From NCBI RefSeq assembly GCF_016648105.1, contig NZ_JACVVE010000029.1:20110-84109 (forward strand): a stretch of DNA of 64,000 bases. Direction: 5' to 3'. This stretch comes from Pseudomonas sp. S31 (GTDB lineage: Bacteria; Pseudomonadota; Gammaproteobacteria; Pseudomonadales; Pseudomonadaceae). Position numbers and translations under genes: made by a program. Below, piece by piece: positions 18,154 to 26,096 of the stretch (its first letter is position 1; every line of letters begins with the position of its first letter). The notes below the pieces were generated by a model that was not told the origin of the DNA, searched no databases, and worked only from the letters and a program-made list of their open reading frames with translations.

Positions 18154-19017
18154 ATGAGCAGCCCCCTGGTCATTCGCCCTCGCGCCGAGTCGGTCGAGGG
18201 CCAGCCGATCCTGCGCCCGTTGCCCTCGGCCCAGTGCCGTAGTGTCGGGCCGTTCGTGTTCTTCGACCACATGCTCGAAACCGGCTATGCCCCCGGCAGC
18301 GGCATGGACATCCGCCAGCACCCGCACATTGGCCTGTCCACGCTGACCTACCTGTTCGAGGGCGTCATCCAGCACAAGGACAGCCTGGGTTCCGACCAGC
18401 GCGTGCTGCCCGGTGACGTCAGCTGGATGACTGCCGGACGCGGCGTGGCGCATGTCGAGCGCACACCGGTCGATGCCGTTGCCCAGGGCTCGCGGCTGCA
18501 TGGCCTGCAGGTATGGCTGGCATCGCCGCGCGAGGCCGAGCAGGGTGAGCCCAGCTACAGCCATCACCCTGCCGCCAGCTTGCCGGTGAGCGACAATCTG
18601 GGGGTACGCATCTGCATGATCGCCGGCAGTGGCTTCTGCCTGGAGTCGCCCGTGCCGGTGCTCTCCCCTACCCTGTATGCCCACGTGCAGATGCAACCGG
18701 CGACCACCTTGCTGGTGCCGAACGAGCATGCGCAGCGGGCATTGTATCTGCTCGATGGGGAGCTGCTGATGGACGACGAGCAGGTCGAGCCTTGCAGCCT
18801 GATCGTGCTGCCAGAGGGGCAAGAAGTCACGCTGTATGCGGATGATGACTGCCAGCTGGTACTGATTGGCGGTGCGCCGCTGGATGGGCCGAGGCGGATG
18901 AACTGGAATTTCGTGGCCAGTGATCCTGAGGTGATCGAACAGGCTCGGGTCCGGTGGGCGGCGGGGGACTGGCCGGTAGTGCCGGGGGAAAGCGCGAGGA
19001 TCGAGCTGCCACGCTAG
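18154..19017 (+). CDS. Pirin family protein (287 aa)
   Basis: Bicupin with the pirin signature: SVGPFVFFDHM then DIRQHPHIGLSTLTYLFEG, with a metal-binding His pair and Glu, followed by a C-terminal cupin (LYLLDGELLMDDEQVEP). Some bacterial pirins are quercetinases, others are regulators of unknown target. The start at 18154 (MSSPLVIRPRAES) has GGAGA nearby; an in-frame start at 18118 would add residues not seen in the family. Single gene, followed by a REP pair. Confidence 0.9.
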   Translation: MSSPLVIRPRAESVEGQPILRPLPSAQCRSVGPFVFFDHMLETGYAPGSGMDIRQHPHIGLSTLTYLFEGVIQHKDSLGSDQRVLPGDVSWMTAGRGVAHVERTPVDAVAQGSRLHGLQVWLASPREAEQGEPSYSHHPAASLPVSDNLGVRICMIAGSGFCLESPVPVLSPTLYAHVQMQPATTLLVPNEHAQRALYLLDGELLMDDEQVEPCSLIVLPEGQEVTLYADDDCQLVLIGGAPLDGPRRMNWNFVASDPEVIEQARVRWAAGDWPVVPGESARIELPR

Positions 19018-19035
19018 AGGGGCCGCTTTGCGGCC

Positions 19036-19113
19036 CTTCGCGGCGCAAGGCCGCTCCTACAGGGCGTTGCGCAGCCTGTGCCACGGGCCTGCAGGAGCGG
19101 CCTTGCGCCGCGA
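19036..19113. repeat. REP pair (inverted)
   Basis: Two inverted copies of a REP unit: CTTCGCGGCGCAAGGCCGCT... at 19036-19064 and ...AGCGGCCTTGCGCCGCGA at 19089-19113, separated by about 25 bases. This is the usual paired arrangement of Pseudomonas REP elements in the gap between converging genes. Confidence 0.8.
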
Positions 19114-19138
19114 TGGACTGCGAAGCAGTCCCCCACAA

Positions 19139-19864
19139 TCAACGCTGGAACACTTCACCAAGCAGATTGTGCATCGAACGGAAGGCCCGCTCGGACGTAC
19201 GGCGATCGTATTGCATCTTGCCCGGCACGTTGGCGTTCGGGTCAGTGAACGAATGCACCGCACCGCCGTAGCTGAGCAGTTGCCAGTCGACCTTGGCGGC
19301 ATTCATCTCGTCCTCGAAGGCCGGCAGTTGCTCCTTCGGCACCAGCGGATCGGCAGCGCCGTGCAGCACCAGCACCGAGCCCTTGATTCGCTTGGCGTCT
19401 TCGGGGTTCGGCGTATCCAGAGTCCCGTGGAACGATACCGCCGCCTTCAGGTCGGCGCCGGTACGCGCCAGCTCCAGCGCACAGCAACCGCCGAAGCAGA
19501 AACCGAACGCAGCGACCTTGCCCGGCTCGAGCAACGCCTTGGACTGCCCCAGCAACTGCGACAGGGCCTCCTGCATGCGCTTGCGCAGCTCGGCACGGTC
19601 ATTTTTCAACGGCATCATCGCCGCCCCTGCTTCGTCGCCATTGGACGGACGCACACCCTGCCCGTAGAGGTCGGCAATCAGTACCACGTAACCCTTCTCG
19701 GCCACTTCCTTGGCGATGCGCTCGGCGCCCTCGCTAATGCCCATCCAGTTCGGGGCCATCACCAGGCCTGGGCGGTTCAGCGCACCTGGCTCATAGACCA
19801 GACGGCTTTCATAGGTCCTGCCGGACAGGTGATAGACCAACGATTCGACGATTACCTTGCTCAT
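19139..19864 (-). CDS. Dienelactone hydrolase family protein (241 aa)
   Basis: Alpha/beta hydrolase of the DLH family. The nucleophile elbow has a Cys in place of Ser (GFCFGGCCALELA), the family signature; the Asp/His partners are expected in VLHGAADPLVP and GGAVHSFTDP. Some relatives open dienelactone in chloroaromatic breakdown, but many are general esterases. The start at 19864 (MSKVIVESLVYH) has AAGGAG six bases upstream; an ATG six codons earlier lacks it. Downstream of htpG on the same strand, separated by a terminator. Confidence 0.9.
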   Translation of the reverse strand: MSKVIVESLVYHLSGRTYESRLVYEPGALNRPGLVMAPNWMGISEGAERIAKEVAEKGYVVLIADLYGQGVRPSNGDEAGAAMMPLKNDRAELRKRMQEALSQLLGQSKALLEPGKVAAFGFCFGGCCALELARTGADLKAAVSFHGTLDTPNPEDAKRIKGSVLVLHGAADPLVPKEQLPAFEDEMNAAKVDWQLLSYGGAVHSFTDPNANVPGKMQYDRRTSERAFRSMHNLLGEVFQR

Positions 19865-19907
19865 CAAGCACTCCTTAGGCACTTTTCATTCAAACGCCGT
19901 CATGAAA

Positions 19908-19929
19908 AAAGCCCGCCGAAGCGGGCTTT
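19908..19929 (-). terminator. Intrinsic terminator of htpG
   Basis: Reading the minus strand, AAAGCCCGC, a TTCG tetraloop and GCGGGCTTT are followed by a run of T's (plus-strand A's at 19905-19910). It lies 14 bases after the htpG stop. Confidence 0.9.
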
Positions 19930-19942
19930 CCATCACATCAAC

Positions 19943-21847
19943 TCAAGCAGACAGCTCGACCAACAGCTTGTTCAGGCGACGAACGTAGGCCGCCGGGTCC
20001 TTCAGGCTGTCACCGGCCGCCAGGGCCGCCTGGTCGAAGAGGATGTGCGACAGTTCGGCGAAGCGGTCTTCGCTCTGCTCGTTGTTCAGCTTCTCGATCA
20101 GCGGGTGGGTCGGGTTGAATTCGAAGATCGGCTTGGAGTCCGGCACCTTCTGCCCGCTGGCTTCGAGAATCTGGCGCATCTGCACGCCCAGGTCCTGCTC
20201 GCCGATCGCCAGGATCGCCGGCGAGTCGGTCAGGCGGTGGGAAACACGCACCTCGGCGACGCTGTCACCCAGCGCACCCTTGAGGCGCTCGACCAGGCCT
20301 TCCTTGTCCTTGGCGACTTCTTCCTGGGCCTTCTTATCTTCCTCGGAGTCGAGGTTGCCAAGGTCCAGATCGCCGCGGGCGACGTCGACGAACTGCTTGC
20401 CGTCGAACTCGCTCAGGTAGCTCATCAGCCACTCGTCGATACGGTCGGTCAGCAGCAGGACCTCGATGCCTTTCTTGCGGAAAACCTCCAGGTGCGGGCT
20501 GTTCTTGACCTGCGCGTAGGACTCGCCGGTGAGGTAGTAGATCTTGTCCTGGCCTTCCTTGGCACGGGCCAGGTAGTCGGCCAGGGCGACGCTCTGCTCG
20601 CCGCTGTCGTCCTGGGTGGAGGCGAAGCGCAGCAGACCGGCGATCTTCTCCTTGTTGGCGAAGTCTTCGGCCGGGCCTTCCTTCAGCACCTGGCCGAAGT
20701 TCCTCCAGAAGCCCTTGTACTGCTCTGGCTCGTTCTTCGCCAGCTTCTCCAGCATGTCCAGCACGCGCTTGGTCAACGCGGTCTTCATCGAATCGATGAC
20801 CGGGTCCTTCTGCAGGATCTCGCGGGACACGTTCAGCGACAGGTCGTTGGAGTCGACCACACCCTTGATGAAGCGCAGGTACAGCGGCAGGAACGACTCG
20901 GCCTGGTCCATGATGAACACACGCTGCACGTACAGCTTCAGGCCGCGTGGCGCTTCGCGCTGGTACAGGTCGAACGGCGCCCGGCCCGGCACGTACAGCA
21001 GCGAGCTGTATTCGAGCTTGCCCTCGACCTTGTTGTGGCTCCAGGCCAGCGGGTTTTCGAAATCATGGCCGATGTGCTTGTAGAACTCCTGGTATTCCTC
21101 GTCCTTGATCTCGGTACGCGGACGGGTCCACAGCGCACTGGCGCGGTTGACGGTTTCCCACTCCAGCGCGGGTTGCTCCTCGCCTTCGGCGGCGGCTTGC
21201 TCTTTCGGCAGCTGGATCGGCAGGGCGATATGGTCAGAGTACTTCTTGACCACGTTGCGCAGGCGCCAGCCATCGGCGAACTCCTGCTCGTCCTTCTTCA
21301 GGTGCAGGACGATGCGCGTGCCGCGTTGCGGCTTGTCGATGGTGGCGACTTCGAACTCACCCTCGCCCTTGGACGACCAGTGCACGCCTTCGGACGCCGG
21401 CTGGCCGGCACGGCGGCTGTACACGTCGACCTTGTCGGCGACGATGAAGGCCGAGTAGAAGCCCACGCCGAACTGGCCGATCAGGTGCGAGTCCTTCTTC
21501 TGGTCACCGGTCAGGTTCTTCATGAAGTCGGCGGTGCCGGACTTGGCGATGGTACCCAGGTGGGCGATGACGTCCTCACGGCTCATGCCGATGCCGTTGT
21601 CCTCGAGGGTCACGGTACCGGCTTCCTTGTCGAAGCTCAGGCGGATCTTCAGGTCGGCGTCACCCTCGAACAGTTCCGGCTTTGCCAGGGCCTCGAAGCG
21701 CAGCTTGTCGGAGGCGTCGGAAGCGTTGGAGATCAGCTCGCGGAGGAAGATCTCCTTGTTCGAGTACAGGGAATGGATCATGAGGTGCAGCAGTTGCTTC
21801 ACCTCGGTCTGGAAGCCCAGGGTTTCTTTTTGAGTCTCCACACTCAT
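19943..21847 (-). CDS. htpG: Molecular chaperone HtpG (Hsp90)
   Basis: Cytoplasmic Hsp90 homologue that holds and remodels client proteins using ATP. 634 aa. The N-terminal GHKL ATPase domain shows ELISNASDASDKLRF, the EDNGIGMS motif and the QFGVGFYSAF glycine loop, followed by middle and dimerisation domains. MSVETQKETLGFQTEV at 21847 is chosen over a longer frame starting at 21895. A near-perfect sigma-32 promoter lies at 21925-21952, inside the end of the upstream thioesterase gene. Confidence 0.98.
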   Translation of the reverse strand: MSVETQKETLGFQTEVKQLLHLMIHSLYSNKEIFLRELISNASDASDKLRFEALAKPELFEGDADLKIRLSFDKEAGTVTLEDNGIGMSREDVIAHLGTIAKSGTADFMKNLTGDQKKDSHLIGQFGVGFYSAFIVADKVDVYSRRAGQPASEGVHWSSKGEGEFEVATIDKPQRGTRIVLHLKKDEQEFADGWRLRNVVKKYSDHIALPIQLPKEQAAAEGEEQPALEWETVNRASALWTRPRTEIKDEEYQEFYKHIGHDFENPLAWSHNKVEGKLEYSSLLYVPGRAPFDLYQREAPRGLKLYVQRVFIMDQAESFLPLYLRFIKGVVDSNDLSLNVSREILQKDPVIDSMKTALTKRVLDMLEKLAKNEPEQYKGFWRNFGQVLKEGPAEDFANKEKIAGLLRFASTQDDSGEQSVALADYLARAKEGQDKIYYLTGESYAQVKNSPHLEVFRKKGIEVLLLTDRIDEWLMSYLSEFDGKQFVDVARGDLDLGNLDSEEDKKAQEEVAKDKEGLVERLKGALGDSVAEVRVSHRLTDSPAILAIGEQDLGVQMRQILEASGQKVPDSKPIFEFNPTHPLIEKLNNEQSEDRFAELSHILFDQAALAAGDSLKDPAAYVRRLNKLLVELSA

Positions 21848-21918
21848 GGTCTTCAAAACTCCGATCTGATGGCAGTTATCGCCTGGCGGCCCCACTGGCC
21901 TGCTTTAACGGCGGGATG

Positions 21919-22401
21919 TCATGCAGATGGGGGCAGCCCCGACGATTTCAAGGGCTTTTCCGGCTCGACCTTGAAATGCGCCCGCGCCGTGGCGATGGGC
22001 GCACCGGGGTCGGCCTGCCAGGCAGTGACCGCGACATTGGTCACGCGCCGCCCCTGGCGCCACAGCTGGCAGCGGGCATAGGTGTCGCGCAGGTGGCCCG
22101 CACGCAGGTAATCGATGGAGAAATCGATGATCTTCGGAATGCTCGCGCTGTCGCTGTAGATCAACAGATACAGCGCGGCGCTGAGTTCCATGAAGCCCGC
22201 GATCACCCCGCCATGCAGAGCGGGCAGCAGGGGGTTGCCGATATTGTCCTGGCTGGCCGGAAGGCGGAACAGCAGGTCGTCGCCCTGGCGTTCGCATTCG
22301 ATGCCGATCAGCCCGGCATAGGGGATCAACGCCAGCAATGGCTGGTAGTCCCCCTCGGCGTGGGCTTCGCTGAGCTGCTGGCGCACATCTGCGGGAATCA
22401 T
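21919..22401 (-). CDS. PaaI-family thioesterase (160 aa)
   Basis: Hot-dog-fold acyl-CoA thioesterase. The conserved NPLLPALHGGVIAGFME segment carries the HGG motif of the family, and the rest (IIDFSIDYLRAGHLRDTYARCQ) follows the usual pattern. Its ATG overlaps the TGA of the neighbouring thioesterase, so the two are a coupled tandem pair and may form a heteromer. The last codons contain the htpG heat-shock promoter. The acyl substrate is unknown. Confidence 0.88.
   Translation of the reverse strand: MIPADVRQQLSEAHAEGDYQPLLALIPYAGLIGIECERQGDDLLFRLPASQDNIGNPLLPALHGGVIAGFMELSAALYLLIYSDSASIPKIIDFSIDYLRAGHLRDTYARCQLWRQGRRVTNVAVTAWQADPGAPIATARAHFKVEPEKPLKSSGLPPSA
21925..21952 (-). promoter_or_regulatory. 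Sigma-32 heat-shock promoter of htpG
   Basis: On the minus strand the -35 is CTTGAAA (21946-21952, preceded by CC), then 13 bases, then CCCCATCT (21925-21932). This fits the heat-shock consensus CTTGAAA-N11-16-CCCCATNT exactly. The start site would fall just after the thioesterase stop codon, giving a leader of about 70 bases before the htpG ATG. Confidence 0.9.
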
Positions 22402-22874
22402 GCCTCGCCCTCCTCGAGCCGCGAGCCGAAGTCGATGCCGCCACGCACGTCATGACCCAGGCGCATGAAGGTCCCGACCACCTGGCAGATCGGCCGCGCC
22501 GGGTCGTCCTGGTATGCACTACCGCGGGTGAAGATCACATCGCGCGTCACCCGGTAGCATTGGGCATGGCCGAAGATGTCCTTGCCCTGCTCCGCCGGGT
22601 GCATGTAGTCGATACGCAGGTCCAGGGTCGGGCACACCTCGAAGCGCGGCAGCGCGCACAGCGTGGCCATGCCACAGGTGGTATCGAGCAGCGTGGTGAG
22701 TGCACCGCCATGTACCGCACCGGTCTGCGGATTACCTACGATCCGCTGCGACCAAGGCAGGATCAGCGTCATCCCTTCGGCATCGGCGTGGGTCACACGC
22801 ATTTGCAATATCTGGCAGTGTTTCAGTGCGCCCAGGAAGCGCTCGGCCATGGCCATCAAACTTGTACTATTCAT
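22398..22874 (-). CDS. PaaI-family thioesterase (158 aa)
   Basis: Second hot-dog thioesterase, first in the pair. NPQTGAVHGGALTTLLDTTCG carries the HGG motif and a candidate catalytic acid nearby; LDLRIDYMHPAEQGKDIFG is the typical second half. The start at 22874 (MNSTSLMAMAERFLG) has GGAAG upstream; a longer frame to 22919 is less likely. It overlaps the next gene by four bases. Confidence 0.88.
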   Translation of the reverse strand: MNSTSLMAMAERFLGALKHCQILQMRVTHADAEGMTLILPWSQRIVGNPQTGAVHGGALTTLLDTTCGMATLCALPRFEVCPTLDLRIDYMHPAEQGKDIFGHAQCYRVTRDVIFTRGSAYQDDPARPICQVVGTFMRLGHDVRGGIDFGSRLEEGEA

Positions 22875-22973
22875 GCGGACACTTCCATGATGCGTTCCAC
22901 CCTGCAAACGAAGCGGCATAAAACCCGTAAAAAGTCTATGTAGGATAGGCCTTTATATATTTGTAATTTTTCC

Positions 22974-23002
22974 GGAACTTCTGTCGTACCCTAGAGCTCC
23001 AA
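22974..23002 (+). promoter_or_regulatory. Possible extracytoplasmic-sigma (AlgU-type) promoter
   Basis: GGAACTT (22974-22980) followed after 17 bases by TCCAA is a partial match to the AlgU/sigma-E consensus GAACTT-N16-TCTGA. It is in an AT-rich gap 40 bases before the lipoprotein gene. The -35 half is perfect but the -10 is imperfect, so this is tentative. Confidence 0.35.
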
Positions 23003-23040
23003 GGAACAAGTCAACTATTCCACCAAGGAGAGACACCCCC

Positions 23041-23316
23041 ATGCGTAAACCTTTTGCTTTTGCTCTGATGCTGGCCGCTGCCATGGGCCTGGCCGCTTGC
23101 GATAAAGCGAGCGAAGACAAAGCCCAGGACGCACAGCAACACGCCGAGCAGGCCCAAGAGAAAGCGGGTGAAGCTCAGGATAAAATGAACGAGGCTGCCA
23201 AGGAAAACGCCGAAGCCGCCAAAGACCAGGCTGAAGCCGAGCAGAAGGCTGCCGAAGAAGCCGCTCCGGCGACTCCAGCCCCGGAAACTGCCCCTGCCGA
23301 GCCGGCCAAGCAGTAA
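23041..23316 (+). CDS. Small Ala/Glu-rich lipoprotein (91 aa)
   Basis: A signal peptide with lipobox LAAC (Cys20) leads into a short, highly charged helical region rich in Ala, Glu, Gln and Lys (DKASEDKAQDAQQHAEQAQE onwards) that should form a coiled coil, and then a Pro/Ala tail. It resembles small Lpp/OprI-like or LptF-like Pseudomonas lipoproteins in composition, though I cannot assign a named family. AAGGAGA precedes the ATG. It is a single gene with its own terminator; an outer-membrane location is likely because the residue after Cys is Asp followed by Lys, which leaves some doubt. Confidence 0.85.
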   Translation: MRKPFAFALMLAAAMGLAACDKASEDKAQDAQQHAEQAQEKAGEAQDKMNEAAKENAEAAKDQAEAEQKAAEEAAPATPAPETAPAEPAKQ

Positions 23317-23331
23317 TTCCAGCGGTATGAA

Positions 23332-23357
23332 AAACCCGACTTCGGTCGGGTTTTTTT
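23332..23357 (+). terminator. Intrinsic terminator of the lipoprotein gene
   Basis: AAACCCGAC, a TTCG loop, GTCGGGTTT and a run of seven T's (23351-23357). Confidence 0.92.
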
Positions 23358-23384
23358 GTACCTGCGATTAATCGATTAAACGTT

Positions 23385-24131
23385 TCAGGCGTTGCCGTTG
23401 GCGCTATCGCGAGTCGCTTCCGGCACATATTCGGTGGGCGTGAACACCATCACTTCCAATACATCTGAATGGAACTCGCGGCGATACAGAATCAACACGA
23501 CGCCGACACTCACCGCCATGAACAGCCAGGGGCTGATGAACCAGGTCAACATGGCCATGCCAAAGTAATAAGAGCGCAGGCCGAAGTTGAACTGGTTGGC
23601 CGCCAGTGATAACACCCGTGCCGCCCGCGAGGCGAAGGCCTTGCGCTCCAGTTCATTGACCAGGCGCTCGCCGATCATTGGCGCAGAGCCCACCAGCACT
23701 GCGGCGAAGTTGTATTGGCGCATGCACCAGCTGAAGGTGAAGAACGCGTAGACGAACACCATGGCCAGGCACAGCAGCTTGATCTCCGACATGCCCTGCG
23801 AGGCCTGCTGCACCAGCGGCAGATCCGCCAACAGCGACAGCGCGCGGTCCGAGGCACCTAGCACGGTAAGGATGCCAGCCAGGATGATCAGCGTGCTGGA
23901 GGCGAAGAACGAGGCGTTGCGCTCGAGGTTGCCGATCACGCTGGCGTCGGCGATGCGGTTGTCGCGCAGCAGCATGCGACGCATCCAGTCTTCCCGGTAC
24001 AGGTGCAGGACACTGGCCAGGCACGCGGTGTCGCGCCCCTTCCAGATGGCGTAGCGGGTGTAGCCACCCCAGCACAGGGCGAACCAGCAGACGGCCAGGA
24101 CGTTATGGAGGTTGCTTTGGATGAAGTTCAT
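23385..24131 (-). CDS. DUF599 membrane protein (248 aa)
   Basis: Inner-membrane protein with about four hydrophobic segments (near residues 8-24, 72-92, 115-135 and 185-215). The N-terminal region with R..W...ML.RDNRI.DA..IGNLERNASFFASS is characteristic of DUF599 (YbfE-like) proteins. The start at 24131 (MNFIQSNLHNVL) is chosen; the frame is open to 24320 but that stretch is a REP element. Function unknown. Confidence 0.88.
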   Translation of the reverse strand: MNFIQSNLHNVLAVCWFALCWGGYTRYAIWKGRDTACLASVLHLYREDWMRRMLLRDNRIADASVIGNLERNASFFASSTLIILAGILTVLGASDRALSLLADLPLVQQASQGMSEIKLLCLAMVFVYAFFTFSWCMRQYNFAAVLVGSAPMIGERLVNELERKAFASRAARVLSLAANQFNFGLRSYYFGMAMLTWFISPWLFMAVSVGVVLILYRREFHSDVLEVMVFTPTEYVPEATRDSANGNA

Positions 24132-24224
24132 GCAGGGCTCCCGAAGGCCAGGTGCGCATAAAGACGAGTGACCGCATTTCGACGTCTGCTGCCTGTAAAA
24201 GACACACGCGGGGGAATCTTTATT

Positions 24225-24319
24225 GCCTGTGCGGGCCCTTTCGCGGGTAAACCCGCTCCTACAGAGAAGCCGGGTCCCCTGTAGGAGCGGGTTTACCCGC
24301 GAAGAGGTCAGCACAGGCA
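24225..24319. repeat. REP pair (inverted)
   Basis: Two opposed copies of the P. putida-type REP unit: TTCGCGGGTAAACCCGCTCC at 24240-24259 and its complement GGAGCGGGTTTACCCGCGAA at 24285-24304, bounded by GCCTGTGC and GCACAGGC. The spacer is about 20 bases. Confidence 0.9.
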
Positions 24320-24320
24320 A

Positions 24321-24360
24321 ACGAAAAGCCCCGCATCCTCTCGGATGCGGGGCTTTTCGT
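24321..24360. terminator. Strong terminator after brnQ
   Basis: ACGAAAAGCCCCGCATCC (24321-24338), loop TCTC, and the exact complement at 24343-24360 form an 18-bp perfect stem with A/T tails on both sides. It ends brnQ on the minus strand and can act in both directions. Confidence 0.88.
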
Positions 24361-24423
24361 GGTCTAGGCCTTGGTTGGCTGCCCTACGGCTTGTGGCCGA
24401 CAGCAACCGCTGACTTCAACACA

Positions 24424-25737
24424 TCAAGCCATCGCCTCGCGCGGCTTGCCAAGCAGGCGATCGTAGGCCACGGCGCCCACCAGGGTCACCACCGAAGGCA
24501 CCAGCCAGGCCAGGCCCTGGTCGCTCAGCGGCAGATGCGCCATGAAGTCCGGAAGCACGTGGGCGATGCTGCTGCCCTTGATCGCATCGACCATACCGAA
24601 CAGCAGCGAGACCAGCATCACCGGCGCCAGGATGCGCGTCGGCGAGTTCCACAGGTCTTTGACGAAGCTCAGGCCGACGACCACGATGCACGGCGGGTAG
24701 ATGGCCGTCAGCACCGGAATCGAGAACATGATCAACTTGGTCAGGCCCAGGTTGGAGATCAGCAGCGAGAAGCCGGCCAGGATCACCACCAGCGCACGGT
24801 ACGACAGCGGCAGGATTTGACTGAAGTACTCGGCGCAAGCGCAGGTCAGGCCAACCGCGGTCACCAGGCACGCCAGGGCGATCAGCACGGCAAGGAAGCC
24901 ACTGCCCAGCGAGCCGAAGGTGTGCTGCACGTAAGCGTGCAGAACGGCAGCACCGTTGGTGGCATCGGCGGCGACATCGTGGCTGCCGGCACCCAGGCGG
25001 AACAGGCTGATATACACCAGGGCCAGGCCGACACCGGCGATCAGGCCAGCGATGATGGCATAGCGGGTGATCAGCTTCGGCGACTCGACGCCGCGCGAGC
25101 GGATGGCGTTGACGATGACGATACCGAACACCAGGGCGCCCAGGGTATCCATGGTCAGGTAACCGTCGGAGAAGCCCTTGGAGAATGCCGCAGCGGCATA
25201 GGCGGGCTGCGCTTCGCCGATGGTCCCGGCCGGCAGCATGAAGGCAGCGATGCCCAGCACGGCCAAGGCGATGATCTTCAGCGGCGCGAGGAAACGACCC
25301 ACGGTATCGAGCAGTTTGCCCGGATACATGGACACTGCCAGCACCACGACGAAGTACACCAGGCTATAGATGAACAGCGCCAACGGGCTTTCACCGGTCA
25401 GCGGCGCAACGCCCACTTCGAACGACACGGTCGCGGTGCGCGGGGTGGCGAACAGCGGGCCGACCGACAGGTAGCACACGGCAGCCAGCAGGCCGCCGAA
25501 GAACTTGCCGATCGGGCTGCTCAGCGCGTCCATCCCGCCACCGACCTTGGCCAGGGCGACCACGGTGATGACTGGCAGGCCGACCGCGGTCACCAGGAAG
25601 CCAAGTGCGGCCATCCACACGTGCGGGCCGGCCTGCAGGCCGACGATGGGCGGGAAGATGATGTTGCCTGCGCCGACGAAAAGCGCAAACGTCATAAAGC
25701 CAAGCGCCAGGATATCCTGGCCTTTAAGAACTTTCAT
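24424..25737 (-). CDS. brnQ: Branched-chain amino acid transporter BrnQ
   Basis: Cation-coupled uptake of leucine, isoleucine and valine across the inner membrane; LIVCS family. 437 aa with about twelve hydrophobic segments. The N-terminus MKVLKGQDILALGFMTFALF followed by GAGNIIFPP is the family signature. No convincing ribosome site precedes the ATG; instead a 16-codon ORF ends with TAA directly abutting it (TAAATG, see the leader entry), which suggests translational coupling. Confidence 0.95.
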   Translation of the reverse strand: MKVLKGQDILALGFMTFALFVGAGNIIFPPIVGLQAGPHVWMAALGFLVTAVGLPVITVVALAKVGGGMDALSSPIGKFFGGLLAAVCYLSVGPLFATPRTATVSFEVGVAPLTGESPLALFIYSLVYFVVVLAVSMYPGKLLDTVGRFLAPLKIIALAVLGIAAFMLPAGTIGEAQPAYAAAAFSKGFSDGYLTMDTLGALVFGIVIVNAIRSRGVESPKLITRYAIIAGLIAGVGLALVYISLFRLGAGSHDVAADATNGAAVLHAYVQHTFGSLGSGFLAVLIALACLVTAVGLTCACAEYFSQILPLSYRALVVILAGFSLLISNLGLTKLIMFSIPVLTAIYPPCIVVVGLSFVKDLWNSPTRILAPVMLVSLLFGMVDAIKGSSIAHVLPDFMAHLPLSDQGLAWLVPSVVTLVGAVAYDRLLGKPREAMA

Positions 25738-25788
25738 TTAGGGTAGTACCACACTGCTGAAATCGGGATTCGAGAGGGATTTCCCCAT
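25738..25788 (-). CDS. Possible brnQ leader peptide (16 codons)
   Basis: On the minus strand an ATG at 25786-25788 opens a reading frame of MGKSLSNPDFSSVVLP that stops at TAA (25738-25740), immediately followed by the brnQ ATG. Branched-chain residues (Val-Val-Leu) lie just before the stop. Its start sits at the edge of a hairpin (ATTTCCCC at 25779-25786 with GGGGAAAT at 25794-25801). No good ribosome site is seen for it, so it could be chance. Confidence 0.3.
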   Translation of the reverse strand: MGKSLSNPDFSSVVLP

Positions 25789-26040
25789 GGGTGGGGGAAA
25801 TGCTGCCCGGCTTGGTGAGCCAGACCCGTTTAGCGTGTCGTTCCCTTTTGGGGCACGGGCACAGAGTGAACGCCTAGGTTAACCGTTTTACCGGACAAAC
25901 GCACTGCAATGCACCCGCTTGTCCGATGTATGAATCGGTTTGTCGTCTGTGTGACCGAGGACGTGCCCATTATCGAGAGTCGGGACCACCCCGTCTCTCG
26001 GAAAATTCCTATTAAACCCATCGAAAAAATCTAGAACCCA
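25789..26040. other. Intergenic region between brnQ and sucD
   Basis: About 250 bases without a convincing gene. It should hold the brnQ promoter. CGGACAAACG (25892-25901) and CGCTTGTCCG (25916-25925) form an imperfect inverted repeat (9 of 10), a possible operator. The region is more AT-rich than the flanking genes. Confidence 0.5.
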
Positions 26041-26050
26041 GTAACGACAA

Positions 26051-26070
26051 AGGCCACCCGAAGGTGGCCT
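26051..26070 (-). terminator. Hairpin after sucD
   Basis: AGGCCACC, loop CGAA, GGTGGCCT followed on the minus strand by a short T-rich stretch (TTTGTCGTT). It lies 26 bases after the sucD stop and probably ends the sdh-suc-lpd transcript. Confidence 0.75.
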
Positions 26071-26096
26071 CTGTGCGCGTGGGGGGTATAGCAGTA

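Noticed and set aside
19028..22081. Frame of over 1000 codons on the plus strand across the dienelactone hydrolase and htpG genes.
   Set aside because: It is antisense to two well-supported genes, crosses a REP element and shows only Leu/Gln/Val-rich low-complexity translation.
24223..25746. Plus-strand frame of about 500 codons opposite brnQ.
   Set aside because: It begins inside a REP unit, and its His/Gln/Arg-rich translation is typical of antisense to a membrane protein.
25830..26021. Possible 63-codon gene on the minus strand between sucD and brnQ.
   Set aside because: No ribosome site, no recognisable domain, and the region contains an inverted repeat better explained as regulatory.
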